Source of the DNA: Desulfosoma sp.
GTDB lineage: Bacteria; Desulfobacterota; Syntrophobacteria; Syntrophobacterales; DSM-9756
Reading direction: 5' to 3'
Length of the DNA: 64,000 nt
Assembly (NCBI GenBank): GCA_037481875.1
Contig: JBBFKY010000012.1
Location: 43,286-107,285 of the forward strand
Shown: positions 20,297-28,868 of the stretch, one piece after another
How positions within the stretch are numbered: position 1 is the stretch's first letter
Layout of the letters: each line of letters opens with the position of its first letter
Position numbers and translations under genes: made by a program
The notes under the pieces: model-generated
Database searches by the model: none
Told to the model about the DNA's origin: nothing
The model's input: the letters and a program-made list of their open reading frames with translations, nothing else

Positions 20297-20764
20297 ATGT
20301 TGGAAGGAATTCGAGAGAAGGCAAAGAAAGAATGCCCCGAGGTTCTGGCAAGCACGGCGAATGGTCTTGCAAAGTCAGCTACAGGTATAGTTGAGGGCAC
20401 ATTGGAGAAGATCGGCCAATTCCTAGAGAAACTAAACCAATTTATTGAGGCTTTTAAGGATGTTCTTCCTACCATAAATTCACTGGGTCTTTCCATTGAG
20501 CTGGTGAAACTCAATGTAGGATTGTTGCCGGAGGCGGAGATAAGAATTTCGGGGCGGGTTCAAGATATTGAGGAGGACAAGCTTGGCGAACTTATCAAAG
20601 CCAAGGCTCAAAACAGCCTGCTGGTACCCATCCTACACGCTTTGCGGAGTGTCGCGTTGCTGAAGCATCCATTAGAAAAAGTCGGGTTTCAAGGGATCAG
20701 GATGGATATATATATAGTCGCCGCAATTCCGAACTTACGTGCGGAGTTTTTGCGATGTGTGTGA
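20297..20764 (+). CDS. Small protein of unknown function next to the DUF4157 gene
   Basis: I do not recognise a family. AAGGAGG at 20284-20290 fits a start at ATG 20297 (155 residues) better than ATG 20279, which would put the ribosome site inside the gene. The first half is helical and amphipathic (GTLEKIGQFLEKLNQFIEAF); the second half looks like alternating strands and helices. There is no signal peptide or clear membrane segment. Codon use is more AT-rich than its neighbours, which suggests transfer. Because it directly follows a toxin-like gene it could be an immunity or accessory protein, but nothing in the sequence proves this. Confidence 0.6.
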   Translation: MLEGIREKAKKECPEVLASTANGLAKSATGIVEGTLEKIGQFLEKLNQFIEAFKDVLPTINSLGLSIELVKLNVGLLPEAEIRISGRVQDIEEDKLGELIKAKAQNSLLVPILHALRSVALLKHPLEKVGFQGIRMDIYIVAAIPNLRAEFLRCV

Positions 20765-20783
20765 AGACTGAGTGGCGCCGTCT

Positions 20784-22079
20784 TTAGTCCTGATAGGTTT
20801 CTCGCATGAAGAAAGTGCAGGCGAGCACGAGCAGAGAGGCAAAGAAAAGGCAGGAGAGAAGCACCGAGTAGGCTTCCAGGGAATAGCCGAAGCCTTTAGA
20901 CGTTCCGGTCTGAAGGTCCAGTATCCAGCCGAGAAGAGGCATCGCCACAGCGCCCCCGAGAAAAGGGAAAAGGTTAAGCGATCCTAGGGCCGTACCGGCG
21001 ATTTGAATGGGGAAGAGCTCCTTGACGGCGGTAAAGGCGATGACCACGGTGGACGAGGAGCTGATGGAAAAAAGCAGGAAGAACAGCATCAGGGCCCAGG
21101 TGGGCAGCCCGGACGGAAAGAGCCGCAGAAAGCCGAGTTCCAGAGTCATGGCCAGAGCGCAGGCTATAAGAGGTTTTTTGCGGCTTCGAAAAACACGGTC
21201 CGAAAGGAAACCCAAAACAGGACTGCCAAAGATCATACCCCATGCAATGAGGCTCAGAACCGAGCCCGCCTGTTCTCGACTCATGCTGTAGACATGCATC
21301 AGATACGGCCCGCTCCACAAGGCGCCGAAACCGAAAAAAATGCCGTAATTGACAAAGGACCAGAGAGAAAAGAGCCAAAACTGGGGAGAAGCCAAAACGT
21401 GGCTGATGCCTTCTCGAAGGGACGTTGCCTGTGAAGAGCCTTGCGGTGTGTTCGAAACCTGCGAGGTCGCGACAAGAGGAGCCCATCCTTTGGCTTCCGG
21501 TCGATCTCGAACCACAGCCCAAACCAAAGCGGCGATCCCCAAAGTCACTGCCCCGATGAGTTCGAAGGAAAAGCGCCAGCCAAAGGCGGTGGTGAGTCGA
21601 GCCAGAAGCCACGTGGCGGCCAGAATGCCCAGACCGCCCACGGCGTTGAGCAGACCGGAGACAAAAGCGAATTCTCTCGGGCGAAACCACTGAGACAGAA
21701 TTTTCATGGTGGGGATGAAAACCATGGCAGCGCCGAGACCTACAAGGAATCGACCGGCAAAGGCTGATCTTAAATCGGGAGCGAGACCGAAAAGAAAGCT
21801 TCCTATCGCTGCCAAGACACTAAAGGCGCTGACCGCCTTGCGAGGCCCGATGGAATCGGACAAAAGCCCTGCTGGAAACTGCATAAAGGCATAACAGTAA
21901 AAATAAATCGAACCTAAAAATCCCAATGTTCCCGCGGAAGTGCTGAATTCTTTCGCCAGTTCCTCGGCGACCACGGAAAGGCTGAGCCGATGAAAATACA
22001 CGAAGAGATAAGCGAAAGCGAGCGTGGCGAAGATAAGCCACCGGTACCGAAGGAGCTGTTTACACTCTTGCTGTGCCAC
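20784..22079 (-). CDS. MFS transporter
   Basis: About 431 residues with some twelve membrane segments. The loop motif after segment 2 (GLLSDSIGPRKAV) and its second-half counterpart (GFLSDRVFRSRKKP) are typical of the major facilitator superfamily; the N-terminal half (YFHRLSLSVVAEEL) resembles organic-anion/sugar-phosphate-type members. A GTG at 22079 preceded by GGTGGAG is the likely start, since sequence upstream of it is not family-like. Substrate unknown. It converges on the small gene at 20297-20764, separated by 19 bases. Confidence 0.85.
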   Translation of the reverse strand: MAQQECKQLLRYRWLIFATLAFAYLFVYFHRLSLSVVAEELAKEFSTSAGTLGFLGSIYFYCYAFMQFPAGLLSDSIGPRKAVSAFSVLAAIGSFLFGLAPDLRSAFAGRFLVGLGAAMVFIPTMKILSQWFRPREFAFVSGLLNAVGGLGILAATWLLARLTTAFGWRFSFELIGAVTLGIAALVWAVVRDRPEAKGWAPLVATSQVSNTPQGSSQATSLREGISHVLASPQFWLFSLWSFVNYGIFFGFGALWSGPYLMHVYSMSREQAGSVLSLIAWGMIFGSPVLGFLSDRVFRSRKKPLIACALAMTLELGFLRLFPSGLPTWALMLFFLLFSISSSSTVVIAFTAVKELFPIQIAGTALGSLNLFPFLGGAVAMPLLGWILDLQTGTSKGFGYSLEAYSVLLSCLFFASLLVLACTFFMRETYQD

Positions 22080-22432
22080 AAAAGTTTCTCCACCGATCCT
22101 TTGCAGGTTCCATGATGCAAACGCCCCATAGGATACGCTCAGCGCATGGCCCGGATAAAATGAAAGACGCTGCAGCCTAACACAAGCGCCGGCGCCGTCA
22201 AGAGCTTGGCGTCCACACCCTCCTTCAAACACCCTCTATCAGGTACCTTGATTCATTGCGTACCCGGCAAACAGGCCTTTTCATGACCTTGGCCGAACGA
22301 GGGCTACAACGCGTTCATGCTGTGGCAGAGCCCTAGGCGAAAAGCCATTGGTATCAAGAGAAAAATAGTGACTTTCTTTTCGAGTGTGATAGAATGCGTC
22401 ACAAATGAGATCGTCTCAAGGAAGGGCCTGCC
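22080..22432. other. Intergenic, no gene seen
   Basis: Divergent region between the MFS gene and the MEDS relic. A TAGAAT at about 22390 could be a -10 element for the relic, but no convincing -35 was found. No RNA or repeat recognised. Confidence 0.35.
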
Positions 22433-22721
22433 ATGATGAAAAACCCATTTGAGCTAAAGCATCTCTCAAGGCATTTTTGCGCATGCTATGCCAGCGAAAA
22501 GGATCGTGATCATCTGGCCCGATCTTTTATACGCGAGGGGCTTCAAAGAGGCGAACAAGTCCTGTGTATCGTGCCGGATCCAGATCGGATGAGTGAAAGT
22601 CAAAAAAGACGGTTGTTATTATAATCCCAGCTATGAGCACTTCGATGTTTCGATGGAAGCACCTTCTCAAGCCGCCACCTACGACGATCTTCTCGAACAA
22701 CTGACGCCTGTAGTGATCTAG
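22433..22721 (+). pseudogene. MEDS-domain sensor fragment, frameshifted
   Basis: The first 58 codons (HLSRHFCACYASEKDRDHLA, then FIREGLQRGEQVLCIVPDP) match the start of the MEDS (DcmR-type sensory) domain. The frame ends at 22624; the continuation YYNPSYEHFDVSMEAPSQAA is in another frame and ends at a stop at 22719-22721. The domain is cut short and the kinase or regulator part that normally follows is gone. A start with upstream AAGGAAGGG is still visible, so decay may be recent. Confidence 0.6.
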
Positions 22722-23181
22722 CCGACGGTTTTTCAAATGGCCCGCTCTAGGTTGTCCCGAATTGTAGTCCATGATCAAGAAGCTAAGAAACTGGACCAAG
22801 TGTTTCCCCGGTGACACAAGGTTGTGTCCATTTTACCCCAAAAACCTGTAGGGGCGAACCGAGGTATTTGCCCACGGGGTAAATCCCTGTAAGGAGGACC
22901 CATGGAACCGCCCCAAAATTTCGGGGAACGACGCCGTCCTTGTCGTTGGTTTGATTTTAGAGGTTTTCGGGTCTCCTGATGATATATCCTAGCGATGGCG
23001 AGATCATCATTTTTCTGAGCGCAGTCCATACCTAGAAGGGAGAAGGGTTGTCCTGTTCCTTGGCTGCGGGCTTGTTGAGAAAAGACGAGCCGGGTAAAGT
23101 GCAGAAACCGGACTACGGGCCTCTGAAAAGCCTGTAGAAACAACCCTTGTGGACTAAGGCCGAAATGGGAAAGGGCAAGGG
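22722..23181. other. Intergenic with repeat element
   Basis: No gene is supported. The stretch contains a member of the palindromic repeat family (22849-22873) and a near-palindrome at 22911-22926, then the upstream region of the glycosyltransferase gene. Confidence 0.4.
22849..22926. repeat. Divergent copy of the GGGGCGAAC palindromic element
   Basis: GTAGGGGCGAACC at 22849-22861 matches, in reverse, the GGTTCGCCCCTAC word in the tandem array at 46.8 kb. A second short palindrome, CCCCAAAATTTCGGGG, lies at 22911-22926. Confidence 0.45.
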
Positions 23182-24336
23182 GTGGTGACGAAGAAGGAGT
23201 TCACTGTTCTTCACGTGGGTAAGTATTTTCCTCCTTTTAAGGGAGGCATGGAGAACTTTCTGGCCGATTTGGTGAAGACCCAAGCGGCATCGGGGGAATG
23301 GCGGCCTGTGGTCCTGGCCCATGGCCGTTCGAATGAAAACCTTTCGCCTTTCGTTCGCCTTACGCGGTCCTTTGGAGAAGTCGTGCATGCACCGATAAGC
23401 CCCGGCTTTCCTTGGGCTCTTCGTAACATTCTTCGTCTGGAAAAACCCTGTGTTATGCATTTGCATCTTCCCAACACCAGCGCATTTTGGTGCCTGGTTT
23501 TACAGGAGGCACGGGATCTTCCCTGGGTGGTGCATTGGCATTCCGATGTTGTGCCTTCTCAAATCGACCGACGTCTGGTCGTTCTTTACCGTTTGTATCG
23601 GCCCTTGGAACAGAGCCTGCTTCGACGGGCTAAAGCCATCATCGCCACGTCCCCAACCTACCTGGCTCACAGTGATCCTTTACGCGCCCACCATGCCAAA
23701 TGCCATGTGGTTCCTCTGGGAATCGATCCGGAAAGACTGCCGTCTCTTGACCGACTGCCCATCGACAGGGCTCAATCGCTCTGGGGGCCGCAGAGACTTC
23801 TTCGAGTGCTTTCCATCGGCCGCCTCAGCTACTATAAGGGACATGAAGTGCTGGTCCGGGCCGTTGCCAGAGTCCCCGGTTGCCGAGTGATCATCGCAGG
23901 AACCGGCGAGCGTCGTTCAGTTCTTGAACAACTCATCGCCTCACTGGGCCTGAAACAGCGCGTGACTCTGGCGGGCTTTCTCGCCGATGAGGACCTCTGG
24001 GCGCTCTTGGCCACGGCCGACGTGCTGTGCCTTCCGTCTCTGGAGAAAACAGAGGCCTTTGGTGTGGTCCTTTTAGAGGCCCTGCGCTACGGTGTTCCCG
24101 TTGTTGCCAGCGACCTTCCCGAATCCGGTGTCGGCTGGGTGGTACGCTCCGCTTCCAGCGGCTTTCTTGTGCCAGCCGGGAATGTGGAAGCACTCGGTGG
24201 AATCCTTTTAACTTTGTGCAGAGATCCTTCTTCTTTAAAAGCGCTTCGCTGCCGCATGTCCGCGGGTTTTCCGGCCCAGTTTCATATTCGCAGCGTCGCC
24301 GACCGCCTTGCCTCGATTTATGCCTCCTGCATGTAA
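23182..24336 (+). CDS. Glycosyltransferase family 4
   Basis: The 384-residue protein has the two-domain GT-B pattern. The N-terminal domain starts VLHVGKYFPPFKGGMENFLA, a standard GT4 acceptor-side motif. The C-terminal domain has VLSIGRLSYYKGHEVLVRAV and the retaining motif E-x7-E (EKTEAFGVVLLEALRYGVPV). It should transfer a sugar from a nucleotide sugar to a polysaccharide or lipid carrier at the cytoplasmic membrane. Start is GTG at 23182, with a purine-rich GGGCAAGG upstream. It stands alone, without other cell-surface genes beside it. Confidence 0.87.
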   Translation: MVTKKEFTVLHVGKYFPPFKGGMENFLADLVKTQAASGEWRPVVLAHGRSNENLSPFVRLTRSFGEVVHAPISPGFPWALRNILRLEKPCVMHLHLPNTSAFWCLVLQEARDLPWVVHWHSDVVPSQIDRRLVVLYRLYRPLEQSLLRRAKAIIATSPTYLAHSDPLRAHHAKCHVVPLGIDPERLPSLDRLPIDRAQSLWGPQRLLRVLSIGRLSYYKGHEVLVRAVARVPGCRVIIAGTGERRSVLEQLIASLGLKQRVTLAGFLADEDLWALLATADVLCLPSLEKTEAFGVVLLEALRYGVPVVASDLPESGVGWVVRSASSGFLVPAGNVEALGGILLTLCRDPSSLKALRCRMSAGFPAQFHIRSVADRLASIYASCM

Positions 24337-24518
24337 GAAGGACGTCATCGTTTGGGCGTATAGGCTTTGAATTCCCCCAATTGCATGGATGATCCGCCGT
24401 GATTCTTGTGCAGAATGAGCTTGAGAAAGCCCGCCTCAACGGGGGTGATGGAAAAGATCTGATCCGGAAACGGTCAGCTGGGATTTACTGCGCCCCAACA
24501 GATTGACGTGCCTCAATG

Positions 24519-24552
24519 CCTGAAGGGCCGACACATCGGTCCGCCCCTTCAG
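24519..24552. repeat. Extended GC-rich palindrome
   Basis: CCTGAAGGGCCGA and TCCGCCCCTTCAGG pair over nearly their full length around CACATCGG. The core (CCGACACATCGGTCCGCCCC) is a variant of the dispersed palindrome at 42684 and 46766. It may act as a bidirectional terminator between convergent transcription units. Confidence 0.6.
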
Positions 24553-24655
24553 GAATGATCGTGAACTTCTCCTTGGGCGTGCAGCGGCTCGCCCCCACAA
24601 ACGGTGGGCCGAAGGCCGGCCCTTTCGGGAAAAGACGCAGTTTCAGGCTCGCAGG

Positions 24656-24674
24656 GGCGAGGCGCCGCCTCGCC
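24656..24674. terminator. GC hairpin downstream of the hdr operon
   Basis: GGCGAGGC, loop GCC, GCCTCGCC: eight perfect pairs. It lies 83 bases after the hdrA stop in the direction of transcription. There is no long T run, so it may stabilise the 3' end rather than terminate. Confidence 0.35.
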
Positions 24675-24756
24675 ACTACCTTGAGACGGCAAGAGACCTT
24701 GCTCTTGCGAGTTTTCGGACAGCCTTCTAGCCTCCTCGCTTTTCCGCGTAAAGTCT

Positions 24757-27243
24757 TCACGGAGTGGGGGGAACATCGAACGTCGACGGTGATGCCGTTT
24801 CGGTATGCGCTGCCTGTGTTTGGGTTCCCTGGCTTTTTTCCGTGAGAATACGCACGGTTTCGGCGATTTCTTCCTCGGTGACGCTTTGCCGAAGCCGTTC
24901 CATGTCGTTCATGATGCCGGCAAAGCGCACCGCTTCCGCAGCACTCACCCACGCCAACTGCAGTCTTTCCGGGCGAAGACCCAGCTTTTCCATTTTCTTT
25001 CTTACCTTTTCAATGCGCTTTTCCGTCCAATGATTGGCGTTGATGTAGTGGCAGTCCCCGATGTGGCAGCCGCTTACCAAAACCACCGGGGCTCCTTGAC
25101 GGAACGCATGCCAAATAAAGGATTCGGCTACCCTTCCAGAACACATGGTTCGAATGAGCCGAGCGTTGGGTGGATACTGTAGTCGGGACACGCCCGCATT
25201 GTCGGCTCCAGCATAGGAACACCAGTTACATGCAAAGGTCAGAATCTTTTCGTGGGGTTTTTCAGCCAGCAGGGTTTCGATCTGCCCCACAATCTGAGCG
25301 TCGGTGAAATGGTTCATGACGATGGCGTTTGTGGGACATTCCGCGGCGCATGTTCCGCATCCGGCACAGGCCGCCGCCGTGACCACAGCCGCCGTTTTCT
25401 TTTTCTTGTCAACGGCAATGGCATTGTAGGGGCACACTTGGGCGCATCGTCCGCAGGAGATACAGTGTTCCGTAACCACTTCGGCGGTAATGGGATCGGT
25501 AAGGATTTCCCCCCATTGCATGAGGCGCATGGCTCGAGCCGCCGCCGCGGAAGCCTGCGTCACACTGTCCTTGATGTCTTTGGGACCTTCGGCGCACCCG
25601 GCAAAGAAGATGCCTCGTGTGGCGGCATCGACCGGTTGCAGTTTGGGATGGGCCTCGAGAAAGAAACCGTCGGGGGTGAGCTGCAAGCCGAGCATTTCTT
25701 GAATCTTTCGCGTGCTTTCCGAGGGTTGCATGCCGACGGCCAAAACGAGCATGTCCAGATCATGAAATTCCAAACGCCCGGTGGCCGCATTTTCCACGGC
25801 GACCCGTAACCCTCCGTCAGGGCGTTCTTCCACCGTGCCGGGAAGTCCTCGAATATAACGGACACCCATGCGTCGACTGCGCGTGTACAAATCTTCAAAC
25901 CCTTTTCCAAAGGCTCGAATATCGATGTAAAATACCTTAACGTCCAATGCAGGATCATGTTCCTTAAGCACCAAAGTGCTCTTGATGGTATTCATGCAAC
26001 ACACGTTGGAACAATAACCGTGGCCTTTTCGAGCGGACCGGGATCCGACGCATTGAACGAAGCCTATGGAACGTGGAGGCTTGCGGTCCGAGAGGCGGAT
26101 TACGTGTCCTTTGGTCGGCCCCGCCGCATTGATGAGGCGTTCCAATTCCAGACTGGTAAGCACATTGGGAAAGCGGGTGTATCCGTATTCATCCAGTTCC
26201 GTGGGATCATAACTTTCCATGCCGATGGCGACCACAACGGTTCCGACGGTGACTTCGATTTCTTGGTCGGACATATCGAAATGAATGCAGCCCTTTTCGC
26301 ACACGGCAACACATTTGGCGCATACCGCCGGATTGTGCCCAAGGCATTCGTGAGCGTTGAGCACATACGCTGAAGGGACCGCCTGCGGAAACGGGGAATA
26401 GATGGCTTTTCGGGATGAGAGGCCCTGATTGAATTCGTCCGGACGCACCACCGGGCAGACTCGAGCACATTCCCCGCAGGCTGTGCACGCCTTTTCATCC
26501 ACGTAACGGGCCTTCTTAAGAATTTTCACTCGAAAATTTCCAACATAACCCGAAATATCGGTGACTTCACTCAGGGTCAAAAGGGTGATGCGAGGATGCC
26601 GACCGGCATCTGCCATTTTCGGCCCGAGAATTCAGATGGAACAGTCCATGGTTGGAAAGGTCTTGTCCAACTGCGCCATCATGCCGCCGATGCTCGGCCT
26701 TTTTTCCACCAAAACGACGTCAAAGCCGCTGTCGGCAAGATCCAGGGCCGCCTGAATGCCCGCCACACCGCCTCCGATGACAAGGGTTTTTTTTGTGAGG
26801 GGCACACGCTGAGGATGCAGCGGATAAAGGTGACGCACGCGGGAGACGGCCATACGGGCCAGGTCTGTGGCTTTTGCGGTGGCGGCTTGAGGGTCGTGCA
26901 TGTGCACCCAGCTGCACTGTTCTCGAAGGTTCGCCATTTCCAACAGAAAAGGATTGAGCCCGGCATCCCGCATCATCTGACGAAAGGTGGTTTCATGCAG
27001 TCGAGGGGAACAGGAAGCCACCACCACACGATTGAGCCCGAGGCTTTCGATGTCCTGTTTGATGACCTGTTGGCCGGGTTCGGAACAGGCGTAAGGGACT
27101 TCTCGAGCCACCACCACGTCTTCCATATCCTGAACATTGCGAGCGACGGCGCTGCAATCTACGACCTTCGCGATGTTTAACCCGCAATGGCATACATAGA
27201 CGCCGACTCGAGGCGGTGTGGACAAAAAGCCGGAGGCATCCAT
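24757..27243 (-). CDS. hdrA: HdrA-MvhD fusion, predicted selenoprotein read through TGA
   Basis: An 828-residue product is predicted if the TGA at 26632-26634 encodes selenocysteine (residue 204). Both sides are one frame and one protein family: upstream [18 protein letters not shown], downstream [18 protein letters not shown]. HdrA normally has DCxxC here; this gene has C201-S-I-U204. Domains: N-terminal Cys-rich HdrA domain (12-115), FAD loop [10 protein letters not shown] (155-164), [4Fe-4S] motif [12 protein letters not shown] (253-264), two more 4Fe-4S motifs ([24 protein letters not shown], about 606-645) and a C-terminal MvhD domain ([24 protein letters not shown]). HdrA is the flavin bifurcation subunit of heterodisulfide reductase. 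It is last in the kor-hdr operon, 16 bases after its upstream neighbour. Without readthrough it would be annotated as two truncated genes. Confidence 0.85.
26595..26634 (-). promoter_or_regulatory. Sec TGA codon and bacterial SECIS-like hairpin in hdrA
   Basis: On the minus strand TGA (26634-26632) is followed 21 bases later by GATGCCGGTCGGCATC (26610-26595): a perfect 6-bp stem with a GGTC loop. A G in the first loop positions and a loop 27 bases after the TGA agree with the known bacterial SECIS pattern that recruits SelB. Confidence 0.75.
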
Positions 27244-27259
27244 GGGGTTCTTCTCCTTG

Positions 27260-28843
27260 TCATTCCCATTGAATCGTTTTCGCCAGAAGCGAGGTGAGAT
27301 CCATCATTTCCATGCTGAGTTCTTTTCCATGAAAGGGATCTTCCATGGCACATCGAAGATGAATCTGGCATTTCGGGCAGGCTGTCACCAGAAGATCACT
27401 GCCTGTATCTTTAGCCTGGCGTAAGCGCTTGAGCTGCAGTGCCTTGGTGTGGCGGTCGCACCCGGTCCAGGCGCAATTACCGCAGCACAGGGCCGACTGC
27501 CCTTGATCCGCCATTTCCTTAAAGCCGGCGAGGGCCAGGCGTTCCAGAAGTTTACGTGGAAGGTCCGCTTTCTTTTCCAAACGACTGAGCCGGCAGGGAT
27601 CCTGAAAGGTGACTTTTCGGTTGAAATCCTTGAATCCGATGGCCCCTTTGGCAATATGTTCTTCGGCCACTTCAAGGATGTGCCTCACGCGACACGGAAG
27701 ATTCAGGCCGTGTTCTGGATAGTGGTGGGCCAGGGTATGGTAACATTCAGGACAAGCCGTGATGATTTCCCGAATCCCGGCGGCGTGAAAGGCTTCGGTA
27801 TTGAGGCGTGCCAGTTTCAAGAAGTTTTCCCGATCTCCCGACCAGAGCAGATCATGCCCACAACAACGTTCGTGGGGAAGAACCCGGGGACGGATGTCGA
27901 AAAAGTTCAAAAGACGCAGGGCATCCTGAAGAACGACATTGGTACGCACTTCCGGAAACCGCGTGAAATACGTGTCAAAATAGGGAGCGCATCCTCCAAA
28001 GAACAACACCGGACTTTCCGAATCCACCTCAATGCCGGCTTCTAGATCATCCCACCGTTGCGGCTGAAGATCCGGGGAGGTCATGGTACGCATCAAGGAC
28101 TGAAAAAATCCGCCGTGCGCCAAGGGGAGCGAATCATTTCCGGAACCATAGAGGGATCGAAGATCGCGAATAAAGTCCGGAAAATGCACTCCGGACGGGC
28201 AACGATCGTCGCAAAGGCCACAGGTGATGCAGCTCCAAAGACCACTGAGCACTTCCGGGGCCTCCAAGGCGCCGGTCATCAAATGCGTGGCCATGCCGCG
28301 CGGTGAAAACGTTTTGCCGGTTAAGGTCAAAGGACAGGCGGAAGAGCATTTGCCGCAATCCTGGCAGGCATAGATATCATGCCTTGTCAAAAGCGATGCT
28401 ACGGCCGTTTCTGAAACCTGGGGTTTCTGCCCCAAAGTTTTAGAAAGGATCGGTGTTTTTCCCAAAGCACGAAGATCTCGGCAAAATCCTTCCAAAAAAG
28501 CCAGCATATTGGAAGCGTCGTCGGGGAGAAACCCGCCCCATCGCAGTCGATCTTCCCCAAGACCAAGCATCTTCAAAACATTCCGCATATACTTGATGCG
28601 GGACAAGGCCGCCGAACTTCCCATGCCGTATCGGCAGGATCCGGTTTCGCATCCGGCCAAAAGCACGCCGTCGGCACCCATTTCAAAGCATTTGAGGATC
28701 AGAGCTCGAGTGACACGACCGCTGCAGGGCACGCGGACCATACGGATTTCTTCGGGGATCGCATCCTTTCGGTCCTGAAGGGTCTGAAAGGCGGCGTGAG
28801 GTCCCCAGTTACACAAGAACAAGACCACATGGAGTTTATTCAT
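27260..28843 (-). CDS. MvhD-HdrC-HdrB fusion protein
   Basis: The 527-residue protein combines three electron-transfer modules. Residues 5-120 resemble MvhD/FlpD ([42 protein letters not shown]), although the usual CNWC is CNWG. Residues 155-220 are an HdrC-type bis-[4Fe-4S] segment ([12 protein letters not shown] at 160-171; [12 protein letters not shown] at 205-216). The rest is HdrB-like with two CCG domains ([10 protein letters not shown] with [29 protein letters not shown] with ACPKCQIHL), which in HdrB hold noncubane clusters that reduce disulfides. It lies between the large flavoprotein gene and hdrA and is likely the disulfide-reducing arm of the complex. Confidence 0.87.
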   Translation of the reverse strand: MNKLHVVLFLCNWGPHAAFQTLQDRKDAIPEEIRMVRVPCSGRVTRALILKCFEMGADGVLLAGCETGSCRYGMGSSAALSRIKYMRNVLKMLGLGEDRLRWGGFLPDDASNMLAFLEGFCRDLRALGKTPILSKTLGQKPQVSETAVASLLTRHDIYACQDCGKCSSACPLTLTGKTFSPRGMATHLMTGALEAPEVLSGLWSCITCGLCDDRCPSGVHFPDFIRDLRSLYGSGNDSLPLAHGGFFQSLMRTMTSPDLQPQRWDDLEAGIEVDSESPVLFFGGCAPYFDTYFTRFPEVRTNVVLQDALRLLNFFDIRPRVLPHERCCGHDLLWSGDRENFLKLARLNTEAFHAAGIREIITACPECYHTLAHHYPEHGLNLPCRVRHILEVAEEHIAKGAIGFKDFNRKVTFQDPCRLSRLEKKADLPRKLLERLALAGFKEMADQGQSALCCGNCAWTGCDRHTKALQLKRLRQAKDTGSDLLVTACPKCQIHLRCAMEDPFHGKELSMEMMDLTSLLAKTIQWE

Positions 28844-28868
28844 GATGGATATCCATGACCTCAGTGGC

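Larger units (their letters stand above)
24337..24756. other. Convergent intergenic region
   Basis: Lies between the 3' ends of the glycosyltransferase gene and the hdr/kor operon. It holds a palindromic repeat (24519-24552) and a strong GC hairpin (24656-24674). No gene is supported. Confidence 0.45.

Noticed and set aside
22840..22930. Possible small RNA or riboswitch before the glycosyltransferase
   Set aside because: The structure is explained by the palindromic repeat family and no conserved riboswitch core was recognised.
26632..27243. Reading 27243-26632 as a complete short HdrA-like gene ending at TGA
   Set aside because: The next codons continue the same HdrA sequence in the same frame and a SECIS-like hairpin follows, so one selenoprotein gene is the simpler reading.
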